Source: Dermanyssus gallinae (taxonomy: Eukaryota; Arthropoda; Arachnida; Mesostigmata; Dermanyssidae). Taken from it: 64,000 bases of DNA. The stretch is from positions 123,218 to 187,217 of the forward strand of contig QVRM01003975.1 in NCBI GenBank assembly GCA_003439945.1, in the 5' to 3' direction. Each line of letters begins with the position of its first letter. Positions within the stretch are counted from its first letter, which is position 1. Position numbers and translations under genes: made by a program. Shown piece by piece: positions 12,144-24,499 of this stretch. The notes beneath the pieces were generated by a model. The model had not been told where the DNA came from. It did no database searches and worked only from the letters and a program-made list of their open reading frames with translations.

Positions 12144-15100
12144 ATCTCAATGAGAAATAACCTCATACGAAGTTGGTACTGAATACCCTTTTATTGTCTA
12201 CGTTTAAATAACATACCACTATTAAATAATATTTCTTTTCAAGCCGGCAAAGGTACGCAACCGACAGGAAATCGTATAAATAGGTAGGCTCGCCATCCGA
12301 AACAGATTCACGTTCGAGATATTTATCTAAGCGTCAGTCTTCTCATTTATGGAACATTGTCCTACGAACAGGACCGTTTCCGTTTCCGTCACCGTGGGCG
12401 AAACCACTGGTAGTGGTGGCAAGGACAGCAGCAGCAGCAACAACAGCAACAACAGCAACAATAACAACAATCACAATTACATTAATAGTTAGTCTTGGGA
12501 AGTAAATCGAGGAGAGTAATTCGATTATGTAGTTGATAGCCAAACATTAGCCAGAATGCCTGAGAAGCTATTGGAGCCAACCGGGATCGATTCACTCATA
12601 ACTGCCGCGAATCCGCTCGCTCATAACCGCCATATACCGTGGTGGTTGCAATATCGTGGAGGTTTATCTTGAGTGAGTATCTAGTGTATCATATCCACTC
12701 CCGCCCCGTATAGAATTGCTGCGATCTGACGACAGCCTGATTCACGACAGAGTACGCCTTGGCTGCTGACTGGCTGATAGTACACGAAATCTATATGGAC
12801 GTCGCATCACGGAGGTTATAGACACTCCCCAATTCGACCGCATCCGACCACTCAAACAATATACTGCTATTTTGTTTGCCGTTACTGCTAGTGCTGCTGA
12901 CTGAGATGCATAACCATACATAACCGGCTCCAAGGAACCGAAAGAGCTCTACACCTTTCCTACGCCTTTCCAAGTAAATGCCGCTGACATCTCCTTCGCC
13001 ACTGTATAATGAATGCCGAATGAATCTGGAAGTAACGACCACCTACGACTAAGCGGAATGAAAAGAATCATTTGCAGGCTTTTGTCGGCTGCGTTGTCGG
13101 ACTCTGTCGCCTAATCGAGCCATAATCTCTCGTCTAAGCAAAACGCAACACGCTCATCTATACTACATATCTGGAGAAAACGACCTATTATGTGATAGGG
13201 AGCCCTATAAAGCTTGGACGGCAATTCCAACATCATCAACGCATCCTTCTTTACGACGCTGTGTAGCCGTAGCAATTTCCGCACGTCGGATCCACTACAA
13301 ATACGAATACGTTTAAGAACGTACCTACTAGTATTGCACTAGTTACAGCGGTACAAAACGAGTTCATCTTTCGACGCTGAGTCGAATTCACGTCACACAT
13401 ATTTGGCGGTTATAGTATGCAACATATGTGATTGCAGTACGCAATCGTGTGTACAAGCATGTTAAACCAACAAACACACACACACACAATAAACGTTCCT
13501 CATTCAAACGGTCTGCTGCGATGAGCAAGAGTACATGGGCAAAATAGAGGAAAGATGACCACTAAATGGCTAAATACGTTATCACAGGTTCTAGAGGATA
13601 CAGCAAAATGCGACACTGTAACCTTGTCGCTTTAGACTGTCCAACGGCACGTAGGTCTCGAATGTATGCTCTAGGAACAAGAAAAACAGCAATTACCTGT
13701 TATTTGGAACTAATGAGCTCCCTGAACGAACGCCTAGTTCGAACCTGCCGCGTACTAAGGCAGAGCCTCAGCGAGTGACCAAACGTACTCTGGCGAGTCT
13801 GCATAAGCATGACTAAGAGAAGAAGTCAGCAGCATGAACAATGGGAACGGTAGCATCGGACCGACTAGAAACAAATAGATACTGATTAATAGTCGTTGCT
13901 ACAGAGTACGAGTTGGCCTGTCATTAACAAGGTCGGTCCCGGCGCCCGGAGGCCACGCTAGTCAGCCTCCTCTTCGCGTCTCCTTCGCATGTTAGGCGAA
14001 TAAGTTCGACCGTACGCAACTTATTTTGTAGATGAGGCACGACCAGACCGGTGACCTCTACGGCTCTACACTGGACTCGTATCGTAACCTTGCTCGCCAA
14101 GATAAGCGAAGCTATCAGCCAGCTTATCCATCGCCGTGCACGTCTTTGTGCATAGTGAGTGTAAAGGGTGTCAGGAATTGCTGTCCAAATATAGAAGCAG
14201 GTGCAATTTATATTCACGCATTTTGCTTCAGCTGCAGCAGTCAAGAACAAGAATGGGCATAGGCGATTGACGAAACAACGCGACAGAATAAAGATTCAAC
14301 GATAAGTTCTTCTGGGTGAGTTACTTAATCAAGGGATAAAGAGTTACAACAAAGACAAGAGTGCTTAGTAGTTCTGTTCTGATGGAAGTATCCATCTGTA
14401 TGTTTTTTTTTTTTCGATGCTCTCATATTGCATTACATCCGATTGATTCCCTAAAAAACGTTAGAAAACATAAATAAGAATATATATTTATAGCACGACG
14501 CCCTAGTCCTGACTCAAATCGTGACCACATATATAATTGGGCTGCATCGTGTGCGAGTAGAATGGGACAACTGATTGCAAATACACAAATGTAGATGATG
14601 ATGATCATAATCATAATAATAATAACAGAAATTTGCAAGATGCAATCAGCATTATTAGAACAGTGCTGACAGTTGCAGTTATTTAACTACAGCCGCCGAT
14701 CGGTGATCAATTATCACATCCGTGCATCCTGCAAGATGCACCGTGTGCGTTTCTAGTCATTTGTGTTTTCCTTCCTAAGGTGGGACGATCAAATCATGTT
14801 GCGCAGAGAGAGCCCGTTGGCCCGTCATGGGGGGGGTTGTGGCAGCTGCTGTCAGTCCCACCAGTAAGGCGGCAACCGATCACGAGTGTCCCTCGAGACT
14901 AAAACAAGCAGATCCTTTCTTTGCGTCAGCGTTGTCTTTACTATGGATAGCGGCGTAAAGAGAAGATGGCCTTTGCAACGTGAAACTGCACAGCGAACGT
15001 GTGCCGGAAACACTCCAAGGGCAGGTGTTTCTCGCTTTGCCTCTTCTTGTTCTTTTTGTACTTGTTATCAGAGAAGAATGCTGGGGTAATCGGTTAGGTG

Positions 15101-15600
15101 ACTGGCCGTATCACAAACTGTCGCACCAAATCCCCTCTCTCTCTTTCTCGCTCGCTCAAGATATAGAGAAATAGAAAGAGATGCAAAAAAAACAAACTAT
15201 CTATGCGTTTCCAATAAACCTTGGTTCCTTCCCAAATGTCCTAATTCCTTCCTGTGAGACATACTAGAAACGCAAATCATGAGCTGGCCAAAAGCAGGTT
15301 CGCTGGAGTCCTACCACCACACCACCGACCGATAACCCGATATGACATGAGCAGTCGAGGTCGCGGCGCACAAACATGCCAGCACTTGCTCAGTCAATGT
15401 GAACAAATGTATGTTGCAAGTTGTCTCCTGCTATGGCAGATGCAGGTAATATAACGACGGTAGGTCAACGTTGCACTAGCCTATTCAGCTCACTTATCGA
15501 ACGGTGTCGTGGCTAAGTGGCGTCCATTGGCGAACAACGAACCGTCCAGTCTTTGGCGTGAACGCACAATCGAACGGTTGGCCTCCACCACACACAGGCG
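11760..15600. other. Non-coding stretch
   Basis: It holds AT repeats at 12096-12143 with the partial repeat copy C next to them, CAG/CAA repeats near 12426-12470, a T run near 14403-14414 and a CA run near 13481-13492. Frames at 12742-13042 and 13924-14250 on the minus strand have no recognisable domain. I cannot support a gene. Confidence 0.5.
12096..12161. repeat. (AT)n with TA-associated dispersed repeat, partial copy C
   Basis: A TA run of about 48 bases is followed by CTCAATGAGAAATAAC (12146-12161), the same opening block as copies A and B. Here the TA run lies before the block, while in copies A and B it lies after. A second shared motif, AATACCCTT followed by ATTG, occurs at 12182-12196 and near 1807-1821. 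Confidence 0.4.
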
Positions 15601-18600
15601 CATCTCACACACCCAAACACACACACACACACACACACCCATATATCACGCCGAAAAAAGGAAGAATATCAGCTAATAAGTGTAGCTGCTATCTAACAGC
15701 CAGCCTTTAAAGACAGCAGTACTACTCTGCAGAGCCGACTTGCAGGAAAAAGAAGTTGCACTTCGAACTCTAGGTACCGACAGGTATCTACAGCTCGGTG
15801 ACCTTTTGTTGTCTGTGTCCCATCCCAAACAAAGCAAGCCCGAGTCAGTCTTGAGCTCGCGCATGTAGCGTAATTGCTGCAGGTAGCTAGCTAGGCAGAT
15901 ATCTGTTCATCTGTCTGTTCAACTCACACAATTGACAACGTGGTCTGTCTAGCTCTGTGTCTGTGTCATCACGTTCAATCAATCTATCAACCAGGTGATT
16001 TGCGTGATTGCCTGTTTGCCACCAACAAACGTGTAGTACGATTTGCTTACCAACGTCTCATGTCGACGGCGTTGCTCTGTCGCAGCAGCAGCAGCAGCAT
16101 CAGCAGCAGTTGAAGAAGCAGCCGCAGTTCTTTCTTGTTCCGCGCTTCCGTCGATGGTTGCTGTCCCAACGAGCAGCGGGACCAACGGACGGACGGACGG
16201 ACAACAGACGGAAGGGGGGCTACACTTCTTCTTCGAGAGGCGGCGGCGGTGGCGGCGGGGGAGGAGGGAGGAGACAAGGGAAGGGGAAGGGGCGACCCGG
16301 GGGGGGGGGTCGCTGCTTGCTGAGCTCACTTTTCTCCCCGCGCACACGTATCCGTAGTTGGGTCACACAGCAATCGACCGACCGACCGACCAACCGGCCG
16401 ATCTATCTATCTATATATCTATCTATCTATCAATGTATGTATCTATCTATTGATATATCTTCATCAGCAAGGAGACAGAAGAGAGAGAGGTCCATATATA
16501 TACAACATGGGCATATATAGACAGACAGACATATAGATAGATAGATAGACAGACAGACAGATAGATATATCGCTATCGGTATGAAACTGTATCACATGCT
16601 CGTCAGAGTCATCCGGAGCGCATCATCCACAGCAATATTATTGCTCTTTGTTGTTGCACTGCTTTGTGCCTGCGTGCCTTCGTGCCTTCGTCCGTGCGTG
16701 TCTGCCTGCTTGCCTCCTCGCTTCGATGGCCTCGCTGTCCACTAGGCCTAGCCAGCTAGCTGCTGCTGCTGCCGCTGCTTTTGCTGTTACTCTTGCTGCC
16801 GCTGCTGCTACTGCTGCTTCCGCAAATGCGGCTGCGGGGGCCCATGTGAGGCGTTTGGGGGCATGAGCAGTAAGTACTGGAGAAGACAGGCTGTTGTTGC
16901 TTCTGTTGTTGTTGTCGTCGTCGTCGTCGTCGGGGTTATCGTCGGCGGTGTTGATGCTGTGGTTGTCGCCACTATCGCCGTCGCCGTTGCCCTCGTCGTC
17001 GTCGTCGTCGTCGTTGTCGTCGATTTTGTGGTCGTCGTGGGAAGCGACGGGGACTCGGGGTGGTCGGTCGTTCGACGAGATGCTGACACCGGCCAGAGTG
17101 TGGTTGTTGTTGGTGGTGGCGGCGGCTTGTTTCGAACTACCACTGCTACTACGACTACTACTACTACAACAACACAACAGTGGCAGCCGAAGCGGCACCA
17201 GCATGCACAGCACCTCGAACAGCAACACCAGCAACATCAACAACAGCAGCAGGAACTTCAGCGAACGCCGTGGCGACCCTCATCAAGCTCATCGAGGCCC
17301 GTCGCCGCCGCTGCTGCTGCTGCTGCCGCCGCCGCAGAAGCAGCAGCACGGGCGGCATCATCGTTCCGAAGTCGCCAGTGGCCGTCGTTGGCACACTTCT
17401 CTCGACGACAACGATGCTGATGGTGATGGTGATTTGATGAGATGGCCGGGGGTCGTCGGGGGTCGTGAGATCGTGGTCGTGGAGGTGGTGGTGCTGCTGC
17501 TCACGGATCGTGCCGGTCGTGCAAGGTCGTCGGAGTACTCCGTCCGGGCTCACAGACAACAGACAAGGCAATCGTGGTGCTGGAGCTTCTGGAGCTGATG
17601 CTGCTGCTGCTGCGAATAATGATGAACGACGATGACGACGATGATGATGATGATGATGATGTCGAGTGCGCTGCTGCTGTTGTTGCTATCGCTGTTGTTG
17701 TTAACAATGACGGCGATGATGTCGACAATGAAGATGGTCAATGAAGGCAGTGGACGAGGCAGAAGAAGGGTTACTATTCGCCTGGTTGTTAACAGTAGTC
17801 GATGGCGGTCGTTGTAGTGGTTCGATTCGACACGGACAGCTCCAGCTGCGGAGCGGAGCGTTTCGGCCCGCGCGGTTGTCGCTGCGAGCTTTACAGCCGC
17901 GCCTCGCTCGGCGGTGATGCTGCTGCTATTGTTGTTGTTGTTGTTATTGAACGCACGCTGTTGTTGTCGCCGGGTTACCCCTCGTCACAACAGCCAGCAC
18001 ACTTGGAGGAAGAAGAACACGAATAGGAGGGAACAAGAACACGACGACGGGGGCGACGACAACAACAACAACAATGACAACAATCAGAGCGCGAGCAAAT
18101 AAGCGACTGGTCAGCAATACACGTCGGCGGGCACGTCTTCGTTTGAGCCCTCAACCAACTCTAGCCCCGAGAAGGTTCGGCGTGATGGCGTTATTGTTGC
18201 TGCTGCTGCTGCTGTTTCTGCAGTTTCTGCTGCTATTGCTGTTGTTGTTGTTGTTGTTGATGTTAGGGTCGTTGTCGTTATGGTCGTCGTTGTGGTGGTG
18301 GTCGTGGTGGGGTATGTTGGTTGTCGTCACGATCGTAGTAATCTTGGCCAGCCAGCGTGTGACAGCGACAATGACGACGACAACGACGACGATGACTACT
18401 GCCGACTACCAGCCTAGACGACGCACCGACTCGGCGACAACTAGACGTCGCGATCTCGAGCGACAACGGCGGCCGGCCGCGTCGTCGTCGGCGGCGTCGG
18501 CGTCGTTGTCGTTGTTGTCGCTGCCGCCGGCGTCAGTGCCGTTGCTGCTGCTGCAGCAGTAGAAGTAGTAGTCGTAGTAGTTCAGTGACGGCACGGGGAG

Positions 18601-20169
18601 AAGTCAAGGGCCGCCGAATCGAGCCCACGGGGCGGAAGGAAGGAAGGAAGGGGCCCGTGCGGCCGCCACACAAGGGCAGGCCAGGCTGGTTCGTTTGCTC
18701 GCGCGCTCTCTCTCTTTCTGTGTCCCGATGTTTCTTTATCTCTCTCTCTGTTTATCTCGCTGGCTTTCCTCGTCTCCCCCCTCTCTCTCTCTCTCTCTCT
18801 CGCACACACACTCACTTACTCACTGAACCTCCGCTTGTTCACCACTACTACTACTACGACTTCTTCGACTATTGCTAGTCCCGTGTGTTCGGGTTGGTCG
18901 TCTTGGCTAACTGCTGATGGCGCGGGCGACGAGAGCAGGCGTTGCACCAGGAGTTGTAGCAGCGACAGCAGCAGCAGCAGCAGCGGCGGCTGCAACCGAG
19001 GGCCCTGGGCGGGCGCGTTACAAAGGCCAGCCTAGTCGTTTTGCAGCCCCGCGCAAACGCTTGACACTCTCGAATAACCACGACCACGATGCTGATGACG
19101 ATGATGATGATGATGATAATGCTGCTGATGATGATGAAGACAACAACCACACCGACAACAACGACGACTACGACAAAAGCAGGCAACTGCGGTAATGCTG
19201 TGACTGCTACCAATGGCAGCAGCAGCAGCACTTACGCACCTGCATGTCTGTCTGTCTGTCTGTCAGCTTGCTGCTGCTTCCACTGCAGCAGCAGCAGCAG
19301 CAGCTTTGCTTTGCTCGTAAGGATACCTACGTAGGCATTTGCTGTTAGTTCCTTCGCTAGTTGTTGTTGTTGTGTCGCTGCTGGTGTCGTTGTTGTTGTT
19401 GTTCTGGTTGTTCGTCGTCGTCGTCGTTGTCGTCGACGACGTTCATTTGTCGTCCGTTTGTTGGTCCGTCCATCCGTTGTCAAGCCCACCGACCGACCGA
19501 CCGACCAACCGACAAACCAACAGACTGAACGGTAACGACTGACTCTCTGACCGTCGTCGTTCCTGGTTCACTTTATGCCTGGTTCGCTCGATTGCTAATG
19601 ACGATGACGATGATGACGACGTCGACAACCACGACCACGACGACGACGACGACGACAACAGCGACAACAACGACAAGGACTACGCACGCCGCACGCCTAA
19701 CGTCTAACGCACTGCTCTGGCTAGATGCCTGGTTGCCTGGCTGCTTGCTGACTGGTTATCTGGCGACCCTACCAGTCTCTGAGCGCCGCTGGCCTATCTG
19801 CCTGTCTGCCTGCTGCCCTCTGCTGCCGCCGCCGCCACCACCACGACCACCGCAGCAGCCTCTAGTGCTGCTGCTCCGCTCACAGACACCAACCAACCAA
19901 GCTAGCGATGAACCCACCGACCAACAGACCGACGGACCAACCATTCGACCCACCAGCGAGGACGACGGCGACGAGGAGGAACAGCGGGCGCCCTAGTGAG
20001 CTAGCGGCTGAGCTACAGACAGACGACAAACGACGGTCGTCCCACTGACAGACAGACAGACAGAGGGACAGAGGAACAGACCGACCGACCGACCAACCCA
20101 CCGACTAACTGACTGACTGAGTGAGTGAGTGACTGACCAAGCACGTTACACTCAGGTGAACACGACGCG

Positions 20170-20760
20170 CCACATGTACCTACCCCACACACCACATAGC
20201 ATACGCAGACAACCTGACACTCACACCCACCCTGGCAAACGCACGCACACACACGCACATGTTCGCGCACACAGAAAAACACAACCTGATACACACCCCA
20301 TACACACACACGCACACGGAGACAGACATAGATCTACTACTGAGAGCACAGAGGCCATGTAGGCGCGCGCGCGCGCGGGTGCGCGGACTCGCGCACGCAA
20401 CCACCTACCCATACACACACCTACCCACCCAGCCAGCCACAACACAGAAGACTCTTCGAGACGACGGCCGGCGGCATCTGCGCACGCTTACTGCCTTACA
20501 CACACGCACCCACCCACACACACACAAGCACACGCACACATACACTTTTTGATACATGGCACACACACACACACACACACACAAATAGCACGCTAGTCAC
20601 ACAGACTGACAGACAGGCTGCCTAGCCGGGCACACTCGCTCCGGCTCGTTCACACTCAACAAAACCCACCCCCACACACATACAGATAGACACCCACCCG
20701 CAGCCACACTAACTGCACACTCACACTCTCACATTCACACTCTCACACACATACAAAGAA
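20170..20760. repeat. CA-rich alternating purine/pyrimidine block
   Basis: About 600 bases are dominated by CACACA and ACACGCAC units, with a GCGCGCGCGCG core near 20365-20375. Alternating purine/pyrimidine sequence of this kind is prone to Z-DNA formation. It gives valine/cysteine-rich or threonine/histidine-rich spurious frames on the two strands. Confidence 0.75.
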
Positions 20761-21539
20761 TACGCTCGAACACTCTAAAGCACGCAGGCACATTGCACGC
20801 ACTCCCTCCTCCGCCGCCGCCGCCGCCGCCTGCCACCTTCCTTCCTCCCTCCCGTTGCTGCTGCTGCCGCCGCCGCTGCCACTCTTGGCTGGTGGTGCTA
20901 ATGGTAAACGGCGACCGACTGAGGTTAGCAGTAGCAGCGGAGGCTGCGGCAGAAATGGTAGTGGTGGTAGTAGTGGTGGTAGTACCACAGTACCACACAC
21001 TCATCATCATCATCATCATCACGAGGCTGACGGGGGTAGCGCCACTTGTGGTAAATGACAACGCTGGCGTGGTCTTGCTCCTCCTCGTCCTCGTCGTTGC
21101 CGTCGCCATGGCCGTCCCTGCTTCCAGCGCCGCCGCGGCCGGTGCTGCTGCTGCTGCTATTGCTCGACGCCCCTTCGCTCTTTTAGAGTCCGCGCTGGTC
21201 TGCTGCACTGTTAACTGGCTCTTTCCACCACCAACTGACCCTACCCACCCAGACGCCCACCCACCGAGCCAGATAGGCAAGTCGCCAGGCAATCACCCAC
21301 CAACTCGCTCGCCCGCTCGAACCCACCACCAACTCAGCTACCACCCACCAGCCCCTCCACCCACGAGCTCCTCCACCCACCAGCTCATCCACCCACCAAT
21401 TCGTCCACCACCCATCAGGCAGGCCGTACGTGAACTCAATCAGCCCTGTGTCGGCACCCCCCTCTCTACTACGAGGTATACTGCTGCTGCTGCCACCACT
21501 GCTGTTGCAGCTATTGCCACCGCTGCCTTCTCTTACTTT

Positions 21540-21573
<34 letters not shown>

Positions 21574-23230
21574 AACAACAACTACTACTACTACGACTTA
21601 TACTACTACTGCTGCTTGCTACTACAACGAGCAAGCTCAGGCAGCCGAAACCACTAACTAGTACGTGATCCTGCCGGCCGTAGCTTGTATATAGCCTGTG
21701 GGTGGTGGGTTCTTTCTCGTCGCGCCCCCTTCTGCTGCTGCTGCTGCAGCTGCTGGTGCTGCTCGAACTCACAAACGCGGCGGCGGCTGTAGGGTCGAAA
21801 CCGTCGACCGTCCCCTTTCAACCAGCAGCAGCGGCGGCAGCAGCAGCAGCTGCACACACAGGCCACCACCGCCAGCTCTCGCAGACGACAATCTCGCGAT
21901 AGCTGCCAAACGTGAAAATGATAATGATGATGATGATGTTGTTGATGATGATGATGACGACGACAACAACCAGGAGGACAACGAACCGTTCTCACAGACC
22001 AACACAAACGAGGGGCTTCAACGAGAGCCACAGCCTTTGTCGTCGTCGTAGACGTCTTCTACCCACAGTAGCAGCGAGCGCCACTGCACAATAGTAGCAG
22101 CAGCATCAGCAACAGAATGAGGAGGAGGAGGAGGACACACAGACGCACACTCAGTGAAAAGGGCCCTTCCCCTCCGTCGCTTTTTCGTTCTAATCTGAGC
22201 GAACGAGCCTCTGCTAGCCCCTTGATGGGCCTATGCTTTCTTCTCTCTCAGCCCTGATTGTGTGAATATAGCAAGCAGGCAAGCAAGTCTGCTTGCCAGC
22301 TAAAGAGACATACAGCATTCGTTGTCCTCACCAATACCAGCACCACCACCACCGTTTTTGTCCTGCTACCCTTGCCTGCCCCCCGCGCCCACCCCGAACG
22401 GCCGTATTCCCAACGGCCTACAGCAAACGTTCATATCCTCCTCGCCACTGCCTCTGCCGGTTCTACCACCGTTAACAACAGCAGCAGCAGCACCGTTGCG
22501 CCGAGATGCCACCGAGTCGTCCTGTCTTCCAGCGGAAAGACTGGCAAGTGCGCCAAGCAGCCTTATGAGGGAAAAAGTCGAGGACGAAGGAAAGGGAAGG
22601 CTCGCTGCACGAGTTGCCCACCACCACTACTAGCACAACGACGGCGACGACCCCAGCTATATGAGCAAGGACAACAGCAGAACCAGCAGCAGTAGAAGTA
22701 GCAGCGGCAGTGATAGCAGTCGTCGTAGTAGTAGTAGTAGTAGTAGTAGGGCCAGGAGTCGTAGCATACACGGCGTATGCGACCATGCGCTGGCTTCTGT
22801 TTTGCGTGCAGGTGAGCAGCAGGCCATTCCTCACTCACTGTTAACCCTCCCTCCTACCCTTTATTCCTTTCCAGCGCCCCCCCCCCCCACCCCACGTATG
22901 TGTGGTGCAATGGAGGTGGCTACCCGCCGCGCTCAGCGTCTTCTCTACTGTCTGAACGCGGCGCATGAACCCTCCCTCCGCCCATTTCTCCCCCCGCGAG
23001 AGCTTGCCATTGCCGCCGCATACCCAAAGAGCTCCCGGCGCTGCCGTCGCAGCTGCTGCCGCTGCTGCTACTCTGATCTCTGCCACGGGGATCTTGCACT
23101 TGCAATGCAATGCCATGCTTGTTGGATGATAGCTGGCTGGCTTTCAACCCCATGAGACGACGACGACGGCAATCTGAGGACGACGTAGCAGCAACGGCTC
23201 ACAGATGACAAGCAGCAAAGAGGATATGCA

Positions 23231-23248
23231 GGGGGGGGGGGGGGGGGG
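23231..23248. repeat. 18-base poly-G run
   Basis: Eighteen consecutive G are followed by CGACGACGACGACG and GGC repeats. This is the longest of at least nine G or C runs of 11 bases or more in the window. Confidence 0.95.
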
Positions 23249-23532
23249 CGACGACGACGACGTGGCGGCGGCGGCGGCGGCGGCAGGGCTAGTGAGGGCG
23301 CCAACGGCTACTGCAACTGCTGCTAGTTTTGCATCGCATCTGCTGCTGCTGCTGCTGCTGCTGCTGGAGGCTACCTGACTAAGCAGGCGCGCACGACGAC
23401 GTCCTTCCGAGAGCTCAATCAAGCTGGCTTAGACTCGACCGCCGATGATCATGATGATGATCGCCTCCGGCCTCGTTTCTTCTGCACCATCAACAACCCA
23501 CTAGCATCATCATCATCATCACCACCACCACC

Positions 23533-23566
<34 letters not shown>

Positions 23567-24499
23567 ACACTACTATCACGACTGCTAACCAACCTGCCAA
23601 CTAGACCTCCTTGCTGAACCCCCTCTCCAACTCTCTCGCCCATGCTCCTAGCCCGCTGGAGCCAGATCTGTCCGGAGTGTCTAGTCGCAGTCAGATCTAG
23701 CCGAAATGTCTAGTCTTTAGTCGAGGAGGCACCCCATCCCCCGTCCCCACGTTGCGCACGCGCACATCGATCCCGCGGAGGAGGGGGAGGGGGAGGAGAA
23801 GGAGCGGTGGTGGTGGTGGTGGTTGTAGTAGTCAAGGAGCTGGCGCCGTTTGCACCACCATTGCTGCTTGCAGCTTCGGCTATCTATCTGCCCCCGTCGC
23901 CGCCGCCTCCACTACAACTGCGATTGGCGAGCGTTCGGAGGTTCCTTCATTGCTTGGCTCGCTCGCTCCACTCGACATTGTCGTCGACATCAGCGAACCC
24001 ACGGGCGGGGGATGGTTGATCAAGCAGATGGAAGCACGCACGCACGGACAGACAGACAGACATACAGACAGAGGGCGGGCGGACGGACGGACAAACAAAC
24101 AGACAGACAGACAGACAAAAGCAGACGGAAGGCGGACAAACAGACACCGGCGGGCGGCCGGCCGAGTGCAGAACAGAAACGACAGTCTGCTGTCAGAAAG
24201 CGCCAGTCGCCGAACCACCACGGTTCTGCCTCGCGCTCCCTGGTAGTCCGCTTCGGCACGCCGCTGTGGAGATGATCCGCCGTGGTCTGCCAACATCGTG
24301 CCTCCTCACGGCTCCTTCGCCCCGCCGTCCCCCCGTTCGGCCGCTGAGGCAGCAACATGGCACCCACGTGACGACTCCTACCTAATACGGCTGCGATTGC
24401 TTCCGCCACCGCCCCCGCTGCAGACTGGATCGTATGATACTGCTGCTTCCACCACCGCTCCCTCCCTCAGGCCGAATTTATCGAATATCAGCGGCAACC

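Noticed and set aside
13726..13745. GGTTCGAAC-like B box on the minus strand
   Set aside because: There is no A box at tRNA spacing and no cloverleaf arms.
16008..24296. Numerous open frames of 100-290 codons on both strands
   Set aside because: They are translations of CAG, GTC, GAT, CTA, CCG or CA repeats (poly-Q/S/V/D/L/P/T) with equally long frames on the opposite strand and no bordering splice or start signals.
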